From an uncultured Armatimonadota bacterium (GTDB taxonomy: Bacteria > Armatimonadota > Fimbriimonadia > Fimbriimonadales > Fimbriimonadaceae): a stretch of 64,000 nt of DNA. The stretch spans positions 22,702-86,701 of the forward strand of contig CAIUHP010000084.1 in NCBI GenBank assembly GCA_903899015.1, read 5' to 3'. The notes beneath the pieces were generated by a model, which searched no databases, was not told the origin of the DNA, and saw nothing but the letters and a program-made list of their open reading frames with translations. Made by a program: the position numbers and the translations under genes. Positions within the stretch are counted from its first letter, which is position 1; each line of letters begins with the position of its first letter. This document shows, one piece after another, positions 33,717-41,936 of the stretch.

Positions 33717-35192
33717 ATGGAAACGGATTTACTTATTAAGAAACGCAGGCGACAGTTCTTCCTGAATTTGACGCTGACTCTAGTTGGCATTGGCACGATC
33801 CCTGCTGCCTACCGTTATTTTAAGGACTATCTGTCTGGCGACCCGTTTAGCTCCGTTTTTGCGAAGACTTCCAACGAGATTGATGATTCCATTGGAATCC
33901 GAATGGACGGAGTCGAGTTGCGCGACTATTCCGGTGCCAAGCTGATTTCGAGTGCATACGCCAATAGGGTCGACGTTCGAAGAGATCGCCAATCCGTTAC
34001 CCTCTACGGAGTTTCTCGGGGCGAATATTCGAGTGAAAAAGGGAAAGTAACCTACTCGGCTACTCAAGCGATTTGGAGCTTCCAAACCAAGCAGGTTGAC
34101 GTAACCAAGAGTGTCGACGTTCAAGGAAAAGACTTCGATTTACACTCCAATCGATTTAATTACGACGATCGCTTGGGGCTCGTGAAGATTACTGGAGCCG
34201 TCACGGGAAAGCTCTTTAACGGATCTGTCTCAGCAGATACGATCAGCTATAACCTGAACACAAAAGCTGCGGATGTCGGTCCGTTTTCTTGGACGGGCGA
34301 AGTCAACCTAAGCGATCAGGTGGACAATAAAGTAACTCCTCGAAAGTGGACTATTCGCGGTGCCCACATGCATGCGTTGGGTGCAGGCTCAGATAAATAT
34401 GTGTACCAGAAAGCCACCGCGACTGACGGTGAGCTGATCATTAATGCTCCGGAAATTGAGCAAGATCGAAAAACCGACGTGCTAACTGCAACCGGTGGTA
34501 TCGAGTACTACTCGGCGAAGTCAGACATTCTCGCGGACAAATGTGTAATTTATCGAAAGGAAAAGAGAGCCGTGCTGAGCGGGCATGTTGTCATGTACGT
34601 CAAGCCAAAAAGTCAGGAAAACGATCCACCTAAAGAGGAAAAACTGCCAGAGTTTAAACCAGTTGCGCCTGATAAAGTTGTGACTAAACACGCTTCCGAG
34701 CCCGTCGACAAAGACACTCAAAAGTCGATGGAAGATGAAATTCGATCTAGTAAGAACCTACGAGAATTTCCAATGGTCGTGGTTTCAGACAAGATCGAGT
34801 ATTGGTATGCAAAAGGGAGCCGGCACGCGATTATTACTGGGGAGCCACAGGGTAGGCAAACTCTTAAAGGAGACGAATGGCGTCACCTTTGGACGCATGA
34901 AGCGTTTTACAACGGCGAAACCGATAAGCTGAAGCTTGTTAGCACTCCAAAGACGAAAAACACGCTCATGAAGAATTCAATTGGTGATATTTTGCACGTC
35001 ATCGATATGGAAGTCTCGACCAAGGAAGGAGACGACCAGATGGATTGCACAGAGCCCGATGGCCAAATTACGACGGTCGATGATGAGATTCCGCGTGATG
35101 ACAAGAAGAAGGGAGACGACAGAGGGGGAATTCCTCCACCCACGAAAGGCAAGGGTGGAGGATCTTCGACAAAGCCTTATTCGGCGGTTTGA
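33717..35192 (+). CDS. LptC-like protein with LptA/OstA-type beta-jellyroll extension
   Basis: A 491-residue protein with an N-terminal membrane anchor ([22 protein letters not shown]) after a basic KKRRRQ. The following beta-jellyroll matches LptC ([24 protein letters not shown], then [17 protein letters not shown]). Further OstA/LptA-like repeats run to about residue 430 ([32 protein letters not shown]), and the C-terminal tail is charged. LptC and LptA form the periplasmic bridge carrying LPS to the outer membrane. It is much longer than Escherichia coli LptC (191 residues). No lptB is nearby. The 3' end overlaps the convergent HD gene by 16 bases. Confidence 0.75.
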   Translation: METDLLIKKRRRQFFLNLTLTLVGIGTIPAAYRYFKDYLSGDPFSSVFAKTSNEIDDSIGIRMDGVELRDYSGAKLISSAYANRVDVRRDRQSVTLYGVSRGEYSSEKGKVTYSATQAIWSFQTKQVDVTKSVDVQGKDFDLHSNRFNYDDRLGLVKITGAVTGKLFNGSVSADTISYNLNTKAADVGPFSWTGEVNLSDQVDNKVTPRKWTIRGAHMHALGAGSDKYVYQKATATDGELIINAPEIEQDRKTDVLTATGGIEYYSAKSDILADKCVIYRKEKRAVLSGHVVMYVKPKSQENDPPKEEKLPEFKPVAPDKVVTKHASEPVDKDTQKSMEDEIRSSKNLREFPMVVVSDKIEYWYAKGSRHAIITGEPQGRQTLKGDEWRHLWTHEAFYNGETDKLKLVSTPKTKNTLMKNSIGDILHVIDMEVSTKEGDDQMDCTEPDGQITTVDDEIPRDDKKKGDDRGGIPPPTKGKGGGSSTKPYSAV

Positions 35193-35743
35193 CCCGCTAA
35201 TCCCAAAGCTTCGGCATTGGCCTTAAGGGCGGTAATAATATTCGCGATGTGATCTTCAAGCGGTACACCGATTTCTTCTGCACCTAGATAGACGTCCTCA
35301 CGATTCACCCCCGCAGCAAACGCGGCGGTCTTCAGTTTCTTGAGCACGCTCTTCACCTCAACTTCGTGAATACTACGACTAGGGCGCACGTAGGTGACCG
35401 CGGTGACAAATCCGCTTATTTCGTCGCAAGCAAAGAGATACTTCGAGAGCATGGACTTACGAGGATGTTCTTCTAAATCCGCGTGACCACCAATCGCATC
35501 GATCAACTCATCGGGCCAATTCGATTGTTTGAGAAGCGCCATGCCCCATTGCGGGTGTTGGTCCGGATGAGCTTCGTAGTCAAAATCGTGGAGCAAACCT
35601 GTGATGCCCCATAGCTCAGTGTCCTGATGCAGAGCCTCTGCATACCATCGCATGCAGGTCTCAACACCTAAACAATGGCGTCTTAAGGAGTCACTTTGAG
35701 TGTTTTGGATGAGGAGCCTCCACGCCTCCGTGCGGTCAAACAT
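35177..35743 (-). CDS. HD-domain (HDIG-type) hydrolase
   Basis: A 188-residue predicted metal-dependent phosphohydrolase. The HD pattern begins [20 protein letters not shown] and includes the core [19 protein letters not shown], with histidine and aspartate ligands, and [16 protein letters not shown]. Family members act on nucleotides or tRNA ends. No substrate can be named. The frame is open to 35800, but the ATG at 35743 aligns best with family starts and is preceded by an A/T box (ACAATT then ATATA). The gene is divergent from the M42 peptidase. Confidence 0.85.
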   Translation of the reverse strand: MFDRTEAWRLLIQNTQSDSLRRHCLGVETCMRWYAEALHQDTELWGITGLLHDFDYEAHPDQHPQWGMALLKQSNWPDELIDAIGGHADLEEHPRKSMLSKYLFACDEISGFVTAVTYVRPSRSIHEVEVKSVLKKLKTAAFAAGVNREDVYLGAEEIGVPLEDHIANIITALKANAEALGLAGQTAE

Positions 35744-35821
35744 TATATAATTGTGCCACTCGGAATAGGTAAAAGGTGCAGTCCAAAGGTCGGAAGTCAA
35801 AATGTTGATTCCTTAACCTGC

Positions 35822-35827
35822 TATCCT
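35822..35827 (+). promoter_or_regulatory. -10 box before M42 peptidase (leaderless type)
   Basis: TATCCT, seven bases before the ATG at 35835. Confidence 0.5.
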
Positions 35828-35834
35828 TGCTCCT

Positions 35835-36914
35835 ATGCGTCTTGAATCTTTGTCTTTTTTGAAGGAGATCGTTAACACGCCAAGTCCCTCCGGTTATGAA
35901 GAGCGTGCGGCTGAGGTCTATCGCAAATACACGCGAAACTATGCCGATCAGGTCACGACGGACGTTCATGGCAACGTTGCCGCTATTCTGAACCCTCAAG
36001 CCGAGATGAAAATCATGCTTGCAGGACATATGGATGAAATCGGATTCATCGTTCACTACATCAGTGAAGATGGCCTAATCTATTTCTCCGGGATCGGTGG
36101 GCACGATAGCGTTATGCCCGTTGGTCAGCGCGTGTGGGTGCACGGCAAAGAGCGAGTTCCAGGCGTCATCGGTCGAAAAGCCATTCACCTTTTGGAAGAC
36201 GAAGAGCGAAAGAAGAAGCCGGAAATTAAGGATATGTGGATCGATATCGGCGCAACTTCGCGAGCGGAAGTAGAAGCCCTTATCAGCCTGGGTGATGTCG
36301 CAACGTACCAAGTCGAGTTCCAAAGTCTTTTAGGTGATCGAGCAACTGCTCGCGGTTTTGACAACAAGATGGGAAGCTTTATCGTTGCTGAAACGATCCG
36401 GCTCCTCAAGGAAGATGGTGGACTTGATCCAAACGTTGGAGTGTATGCCGTGGCTACCGTTCAAGAAGAAATCGGTCTTCGAGGAGCTCGAACGTCAAGC
36501 TTTAGTATTGCGGCCCAGTCCGGGCTAGCAGTGGACGTTAACCATGCGATCGACTACCCGGGCGTTAGCAAAACTCGGCACGGTGCACTTGACATCGGAA
36601 AGGGTCCGTCGGTGATGCGCGGAGCAAACTCAAATCCCGTAGTGTTTAAGATGGTGTCGGATGGAGCAAGGGAAGACGGCATTCCCTTCCAAGTAGATGT
36701 CACTGCTGGGGGGACCGGTACCGATGGTAACGCCATGCAACTCAATCGAGGCGGTATGGCTGTTGGGATCCTTGGTGTTGCGCTTCGCTATATGCACTCA
36801 CCGGTGGAATTATTGTCACTTACCGACGTTGAGAACTGTGCTCGTTTGATGGCAGCCTATTGCCGTCGCGTAACTCCTACAACGGACTTTACGCCCCGAC
36901 TTGGTGCTTACTAA
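35835..36914 (+). CDS. M42-family aminopeptidase / endoglucanase-like
   Basis: A 359-residue dinuclear metallopeptidase (FrvX/YsdC group) that removes N-terminal residues from peptides in a large tetrahedral assembly. Metal ligands are visible in order: AGHMDEIGF (His), ARGFDNKMGSF (Asp bridging), TVQEEIGLRGA (catalytic Glu and Glu ligand), AVDVNHAIDYPG (Asp) and RYMHSPVELLSL (His). The domain-2 insert spans about 75-170. The length is normal. The start is supported by the -10 box at 35822. A strong terminator follows at 36942. Confidence 0.95.
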   Translation: MRLESLSFLKEIVNTPSPSGYEERAAEVYRKYTRNYADQVTTDVHGNVAAILNPQAEMKIMLAGHMDEIGFIVHYISEDGLIYFSGIGGHDSVMPVGQRVWVHGKERVPGVIGRKAIHLLEDEERKKKPEIKDMWIDIGATSRAEVEALISLGDVATYQVEFQSLLGDRATARGFDNKMGSFIVAETIRLLKEDGGLDPNVGVYAVATVQEEIGLRGARTSSFSIAAQSGLAVDVNHAIDYPGVSKTRHGALDIGKGPSVMRGANSNPVVFKMVSDGAREDGIPFQVDVTAGGTGTDGNAMQLNRGGMAVGILGVALRYMHSPVELLSLTDVENCARLMAAYCRRVTPTTDFTPRLGAY

Positions 36915-36941
36915 CAACGACTTCGGACAACGAGACATTCG

Positions 36942-36985
36942 AAATCGCATCTTCTGTGCATTCAGAAGGTGCGATTTTCTTTTAT
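36942..36985 (+). terminator. Intrinsic terminator after M42 peptidase
   Basis: AAATCGCA and CTTCTG on one side pair with CAGAAG and TGCGATTT on the other, with one mismatch between the two helices, followed by TCTTTTATCTT. Confidence 0.8.
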
Positions 36986-37219
36986 CTTAAAGCGTTCTGG
37001 TACGAATTCCAGAATTGCCAGCGGGAAACGGTTCAAACTATTGCAACCGATCTCGGAACAGAAAAAGGTGACTTTTCACCGTAATGAGAAGGCGGAGATT
37101 AATCTAAGTTGGACCAGCTTTGCCTGACGAATGGAAGCTGGTTGTGGGTCTAAAAGCGGCCGGGTATTGGAACGTCCAATTTGCTCGACTCGTCAACAAA
37201 CCAAAATTCCACACCAAAC

Positions 37220-37732
37220 ATGTCAAAGTGTCGATCGAAAAAATGTAAACAGGAGGTCAAAGCGGCATGGAGCTTTTGCCCTCGCTGTGGCAGAGACAAT
37301 CGACCGAAAGAATTCAGGCCGACGATCATCAATTGCGGCCATAAGTATCCGACTCCTAAGCGATATTGTGTGATTTGCGGGGTGGCGTATGGTGGTTCGA
37401 ATACTGCCTTGTCCTCCGAAATGAATATTCGGTTCGGCAAACTTCTGCTCACTTTTGGAGGCGGTTTTGCGTTGATCTGCTTCTACATGAATCACCTCAT
37501 GGGCGATGGTAGTGGCATCGGTTATCAGACCGTCAAGTCCTTTTATGAGAAACCATTTCCCATTCCGGGAGTTGCAACCGTGAGCGGCGGACAAATTGCG
37601 ACGTATGGATTCTACGTAGGGTTATTTTTCGCCCTCATAGGATTCCTCGGTGGAATGGCTGCGAGGGCAAACAAGCCAAAGGGGAAACGTGGTCCCAAAG
37701 TGGACGCTAATGCCCGTGGATTTCCTGAATAG
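37220..37732 (+). CDS. Zinc-ribbon membrane protein (tandem paralogue 1)
   Basis: 170 residues. The first 53 carry two zinc-ribbon-like units with ligands C4, C9, C20, C23, C39, H41, C50 and C53 (SFCPRCGRDNRP and YCVICGVAYGG). Two membrane helices follow, at about 72-90 and 130-155. The loop between them contains GIGYQTVKSFYEK. The C-terminal tail is basic. Its neighbour at 37942 aligns with it without gaps over residues 1-53 and shares the loop pattern G-hydrophobic-GY-x2-V-x2-hydrophobic-YEK. The start at 37220 is chosen from that alignment, although the frame is open to 37181. Function is unknown. The zinc part is likely cytoplasmic. Confidence 0.82.
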   Translation: MSKCRSKKCKQEVKAAWSFCPRCGRDNRPKEFRPTIINCGHKYPTPKRYCVICGVAYGGSNTALSSEMNIRFGKLLLTFGGGFALICFYMNHLMGDGSGIGYQTVKSFYEKPFPIPGVATVSGGQIATYGFYVGLFFALIGFLGGMAARANKPKGKRGPKVDANARGFPE

Positions 37733-37941
37733 AGCAGTAATCGAAGCTTTCAGGTTCTTAGGTCGCGATCAGCTCTGCACCTATACGCCATTTCAGCTCA
37801 CGTAAAAAGGTGACTTAAAGTGGAATCTGTAAAGTGAGAGACTTTCCATAAGCAAGATCTTGTGCAGGTGGGAGAGGAACCCGACCGTCCATCCAAGAGG
37901 GACCGACGAGTTACTGCACGAAGACAGAATGCGGGAATGCC
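37733..37941 (+). other. Leader region between the zinc-ribbon paralogues
   Basis: 209 bases. An AAAAAGGTGACTT element at about 37804 also occurs at about 37063, upstream of the first paralogue. A GTGCAG/CTGCAC pair (about 37862 and 37914) brackets a GC-rich stretch that could fold. I do not recognise a riboswitch. Confidence 0.3.
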
Positions 37942-38448
37942 ATGGAAGAATGTATCTCAAAAAAATGTGACGCGAAAATTGATTTCAGTTGGAGCTTCTG
38001 CCCGACATGCGGCAAAGACAATCGACCCAGTTCGTTTCGATACTCCGTTGTTGGCTGCCACCATCAATTCGAGAGTCCTAAGAATTTCTGCACGATCTGC
38101 GGTGAAAATCGGCGGCAGATGATTGGAAGAAAAGTGCGGATTGGAGTTGGAAGCGGGCTCATGGTACTTGGTGCCGCCATGCTAACTTCCGCCGTTGCCA
38201 TTCGAGAGATCGCATTTTCTGGCGGCGGGCTAGGTTATCACTGGGTGAACCAGTGGTACGAAAAGGCAACCACACTCCCTGAAAACATCTACGTACGTGG
38301 GTCAGATGTTCCTCCCATGCTGATGGTTTACGGAGCCGCCTCTGTTCTCTTTGGAATGATGATGACGGTGAGTGCGCGACAGAGCCGCCTTCATCGAAAA
38401 CAGGAGCCCCTTTCAAGTGCACTCATTCCAATGGATTACAACCTGTAA
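37942..38448 (+). CDS. Zinc-ribbon membrane protein (tandem paralogue 2)
   Basis: 168 residues with the same plan as its upstream paralogue: ligands C4, C9, C20, C23, C39, H41 (H40 also present), C50 and C53 (SFCPTCGKDNRP and FCTICGENRRQ), then two membrane helices at about 65-88 and 118-138. The loop between them contains GLGYHWVNQWYEKATTLP. The two proteins are clearly duplicated but have diverged outside the ribbons and the YEK loop. No catalytic motif is visible. A membrane sensor or a zinc-held adaptor is possible. It ends at a shared bidirectional terminator. Confidence 0.85.
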   Translation: MEECISKKCDAKIDFSWSFCPTCGKDNRPSSFRYSVVGCHHQFESPKNFCTICGENRRQMIGRKVRIGVGSGLMVLGAAMLTSAVAIREIAFSGGGLGYHWVNQWYEKATTLPENIYVRGSDVPPMLMVYGAASVLFGMMMTVSARQSRLHRKQEPLSSALIPMDYNL

Positions 38449-38471
38449 TACCTTTCCCGATCTGAATTCCA

Positions 38472-38504
38472 AGGCGAGCCTATGTGCTCGCCTCTTTCAC
38501 TTTT
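38472..38504. terminator. Terminator hairpin between convergent genes
   Basis: An 8-bp stem AGGCGAGC/GCTCGCCT with loop CTATGT, then CTTTCACTTTTG on the plus strand. It serves the zinc-ribbon gene and possibly the serine dehydratase gene on the other strand. Confidence 0.7.
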
Positions 38505-38514
38505 GACTGACTTA

Positions 38515-39932
38515 CTAACACTCGCTGACGCTGACCGGAATGTACAGGGCTAATCCACCTTCAGCGGTTTCTTTGTATTTTGAATTCATGTCGAGTGCCG
38601 TTTCCCACATGGATTTGATAACCCCATCTAGGGAAACCTTCGCATCTTTAGGGTCGCTATCGAGAGCGATATTGGCAGCTGTTATCGCCTTGATGGCCCC
38701 CATCGTGTTTCGTTCGATGCAGGGGATCTGAACCAGGCCACCGATCGGATCGCAAGTTAGGCCGAGATGATGTTCCATCGCAATTTCGGCTGCCATAAGA
38801 ACCTGGTCGATCGATCCTCCGAGACATTGGGTCAACCCGGCAGCGGCCATCGCAGAGGAAACACCGATCTCGGCCTGACATCCGCCCATCGCAGCTGAAA
38901 TGGTTGCGCCCTTCTTAAAAAGGCTGCCAATTTCACCTGCGGTCAAGATGAAATCCTCGATACTCCGTTCGTTTGTCTCACAGAAGCAATGCATGTAGAG
39001 CATCACGGCCGGTATCACTCCTGCCGCGCCGTTCGTCGGGGCTGTCACGACACGACCAAAGGAAGCATTTTCTTCATTGACCGCGAGCGCAAAGCAACTG
39101 ACCCAACGGGAAATTTCTTGAAAGTGACGCCCTCGAGTTTGAATAGCAGCCAGCCAGCTATGGATCGAGTCGTACTCGATTCCTGCGAGTAAGGTGCGAT
39201 TTATCTGGGCCGCACGACGCTTTACACCTAGTCCTCCGGGCAGAATGCCCTCGGTGTGACAACCCCGGTAAACACAGTCGATGAATGTTTCCCAAAGTTT
39301 GCGGATGCCTGATTGGATTTCATTTGCTGATCGCCACGTAAGCTCGTTTTTCCAGACGATACGGGGAATCGTTTCACCTTGCTCGTTGCAAAAGTTCGAC
39401 AGCTGGTCTGCGCGTTCAAAGGGAAAGGTAACTTGGTGATTTCAGGACGGTCAGTGTCTTGGAGCTCTTGGACGACGAAACCGCCTCCGACGGAATAATA
39501 GGTCTGAGCATAAGTTTCACCAGAATCTAAAGTCGCGCTGAATGAAATGCCGTTGGGATGAAAGGGCAGGCTTTCGTCGAAGTGAAACACGATGTCCCGA
39601 TGGCGGTCAAATGGCACGGAAAGTGTCGCGTTTAAATTCAACTGTTGTTGAGATTCAATCGAAGCGATTTGATCGGAAATATGGGTGGTGTCGCAGGATA
39701 CTGGGTCTTCACCTTTGAGCCCGAGAATCACCGCAATATCCGTTCCGTGTCCTTTACCAGTCTTCGCCAGTGAGCCGTATAAGTCGACTCGAACCCCTTT
39801 TATTCGGTGAAAGTAACCCTGAATTTCGATCCATTGAAGGAACTGCTGGGCCGCGCGCCAGGGACCCATGGTGTGAGAGCTTGACGGACCGACACCGATC
39901 TTGAATATGTCAAAAATGCTGATTGCTTCCAT
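38515..39932 (-). pseudogene. sdaA: L-serine dehydratase (single-chain, iron-sulfur), one frameshift
   Basis: Both halves of an iron-sulfur L-serine ammonia-lyase (serine to pyruvate plus ammonia) are present, but in different frames. The N-terminal beta domain begins MEAISIFDIFKIGVGPSSSH and reads well to KLPFPLN near 39424. The alpha domain then continues one frame over as [20 protein letters not shown] without any stop to [36 protein letters not shown] and [12 protein letters not shown], which hold the three cluster cysteines. The final residue is cysteine, as in enzymes whose C-terminal Cys caps the cluster. One base appears to be missing next to runs of A and G (39415-39426). It could be a sequencing error. 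It lies nine bases after lipB. Confidence 0.85.
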
Positions 39933-39941
39933 GTACGTTTC

Positions 39942-40583
39942 TCATTCGGACTGAGCAAAGTTGAAAACTTGCTTAAACGAGGCTACGACATGCGGCTTTG
40001 CATCTGCGATTGAAATGTCTGTCCCAAGTTCCAGACTAAGGGAGGTCACTCCATGGCCTTGGATGCCACAGGGAATTATCATATGAAAAGGTGTCATGTC
40101 TGGATTGCAGTTGAGAGCAATTCCGTGCATCGAGACCCAGCGTCGAACCTTAATACCGATCGCGGCAATTTTGTTGTTCCCGACCCAAACGCCCGTATTG
40201 ACGGAGAGGCGTTGTCCGTCAATATCATAATTCTTGAGTGTTTGGATAATTGTTTCCTCCAAACTCCGTAGCCATTTGTGAAGGTCCTTCCCCAAATTGG
40301 CGACGTTGAAAACGGGGTAAATCACGAGCTGTCCTGGCCCATGATAAGTTACATCTCCACCTCGATCGGTCCGAAAAATCTGAATCCCGTTTGCCTCGTA
40401 TTCAGACAGCGGTAAAAGGAGATTCCGATCATGGAAATCCGAGCCGAGGGTGAGAACCGGAGGATGCTCAACTAAGAAAAGCGTATCAGGTTCGGTTCCA
40501 TCTGCCACCTTCTCGAGGTGACCGCGCTGTAGTTCGACACACGCTTCGTAATCCATCCGCCCCAGATCAACAATCTTCAACAT
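39942..40583 (-). CDS. lipB: Octanoyltransferase LipB
   Basis: A 213-residue enzyme moving octanoyl from ACP to lipoyl domains, the first step of lipoic acid synthesis. Motifs are LFLVEHPPVLTLG, RGGDVTYHGPGQLVIYPVFN, KIAAIGIKVRRWVSMHGIAL with the catalytic lysine, and NCNPDMTPFHMIIPCGI with the catalytic cysteine. The length is typical. A TAAACT-type -10 is about 21 bases before the ATG, so this gene has a short leader. It is followed by the serine dehydratase gene and is divergent from the RNase P RNA gene. lipA is not present here. Confidence 0.96.
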   Translation of the reverse strand: MLKIVDLGRMDYEACVELQRGHLEKVADGTEPDTLFLVEHPPVLTLGSDFHDRNLLLPLSEYEANGIQIFRTDRGGDVTYHGPGQLVIYPVFNVANLGKDLHKWLRSLEETIIQTLKNYDIDGQRLSVNTGVWVGNNKIAAIGIKVRRWVSMHGIALNCNPDMTPFHMIIPCGIQGHGVTSLSLELGTDISIADAKPHVVASFKQVFNFAQSE

Positions 40584-40666
40584 CTTGGGACTCGCACCTG
40601 GTGAGTTTACTCGGCTTCAAGCAGGCTCAACTGGCTCGCTTCGAGTGCCTCTATCTCAACTTCGGC

Positions 40667-40672
40667 CATACT
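40667..40672 (+). promoter_or_regulatory. -10 box of the RNase P RNA gene
   Basis: CATACT, seven bases before the first paired base of the RNA at 40680. TACTAT overlapping it is an alternative. Confidence 0.4.
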
Positions 40673-40679
40673 ATCTGCG

Positions 40680-40995
40680 GAGTTGGCCGGACGGCGGCCC
40701 TTAGGGGAGGAAAGTCCGGACTTCAAAGAGCAAGGTGCCCAGTGAGGCTTGTCCAAGCTGGGGCGGGGTGACCCGACGGAAAGTGCAACAGAAACAAACC
40801 GCCGAAGCGCAAGCTGGTAAGGGTGAAATGGTGAGGTAAGAGCTCACCGGCGACGCGGGTAACCGTTCGGCCGTGCAAACCCCGCCTGAAGCAAGACCAA
40901 ATAGGGGGAGGATGACGCTGCTCGCCGACTCCCCGGGTTGGTCGCGTAGATAAATCGCCGTACAAATACAGAATCCGGCTTACAGGCCGACTCCA
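40680..40995 (+). ncRNA. rnpB: RNase P RNA (class A)
   Basis: About 316 bases. The ends pair (GAGTTGGCC with GGCCGACTC) as the P1/P2 region. Universally conserved blocks are visible in order: GAGGAAAGTCCGGACT, GCAACAGAAACAAACCGCC, GGTAAGGGTGAAATGGTGAGG then TAAGAGCTCACCGG, and near the 3' end AGATAAATCGCCGTACAAAT then ACAGAATCCGGCTTACAGG. This is the catalytic RNA that trims tRNA 5' ends. The short open frame on the opposite strand (40723-40965) is a shadow of it. Confidence 0.96.
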
Positions 40996-41012
40996 TTATC
41001 TCGCCAGTGTAG

Positions 41013-41936
41013 CTAGAGGTCAGTCAAGATCTTGGCGTAAACAGCAGGATCGACGTTGCCGCCACTCACTACGCAACAAACGGGACGTCCCGTCATAAAC
41101 AGCTCTTGATTGTTGAGCACCGCCGCCACTGCCAAAGCACCGGTGGGCTCCACCTTCAGATTTAGCTTGAGGAAAAGTGTGCGGACGGTCTCAATAATTT
41201 GAGAGTCGGGTACCTCGATGACGCTGTTTAGCCCATCGTGGCCATGCAAAACATCCCAGTTGAGTTTGCCAAGACTTCGAGTGCGCGCACCATCCGCAAT
41301 CGTTTTGGGTTCGGATTCGTTGGTCTCGAGTTTTCCGGCTCGAAACGAACGAGCCGCATCGTTACCAGCAAGTGGCTCGGCCGCGATCACGCGAACATTG
41401 CGATTATCTTCGTGAGTCGCTAAGACCAGTCCGGAAGTTAATCCTCCTCCGCCCACCGGAGCAACGATTGCTTCCAGGTCCGAAAAATGCTCAAGTATCT
41501 CCGTTCCGAGAGTGGCGTTTCCAGCAATGACCCATGCGTCGTCAAATGCGCTTGATATGTAGGCGTCGGGGTCTTCTGCTGCCAGTTGGGCGACTCTCGC
41601 TTCTCGAGAGATCTGAGAGACATCAATAAGGTCGACGATGCCACCAAAGTTGCGAACCGCGTCGACTTTAACTTTTGCGGATGTGTCGGGCATGACAACC
41701 GTACACTTTTTTCCAAAGATGCGACAAGCGAACGCAAGTGCTTGCCCAAAATTGCCTGATGACGCAGCAATGACGTTAGACTGAGGAACGTTCTTAGCAA
41801 CCTGAAAGGCGGCGCGGAACTTGAAGCTTCCGGTATGTTGAAATGTCTCCGAAGCAATGGTTAACTTCACTTCCGACCTCTGAACGAGATCGCTTGCGTC
41901 GAAGAACGTGGTCGGGCGTGGGGATATTTGTCTCAA
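41013..41936 (-). CDS. PLP-dependent threonine/serine dehydratase-like enzyme
   Basis: 307 residues of the fold-type II PLP family. The Schiff-base lysine is in HTGSFKFRAAFQ, the cofactor asparagine loop in AASSGNFGQALAFACRIFGK, and the phosphate loop in APVGGGGLTSGL. It is the length of serine racemase or catabolic threonine dehydratase and lacks the regulatory ACT domain of biosynthetic IlvA. Likely activities are threonine or serine deamination, or racemisation. The start is TTG at 41936, overlapping the stop of the penicillin-acylase gene, yet a TACACT -10 box eight bases upstream suggests its own promoter. Confidence 0.88.
   Translation of the reverse strand: MRQISPRPTTFFDASDLVQRSEVKLTIASETFQHTGSFKFRAAFQVAKNVPQSNVIAASSGNFGQALAFACRIFGKKCTVVMPDTSAKVKVDAVRNFGGIVDLIDVSQISREARVAQLAAEDPDAYISSAFDDAWVIAGNATLGTEILEHFSDLEAIVAPVGGGGLTSGLVLATHEDNRNVRVIAAEPLAGNDAARSFRAGKLETNESEPKTIADGARTRSLGKLNWDVLHGHDGLNSVIEVPDSQIIETVRTLFLKLNLKVEPTGALAVAAVLNNQELFMTGRPVCCVVSGGNVDPAVYAKILTDL

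Noticed and set aside
40723..40965. 80-codon open frame on the minus strand
   Set aside because: It lies entirely opposite the conserved RNase P RNA and shows no protein features.
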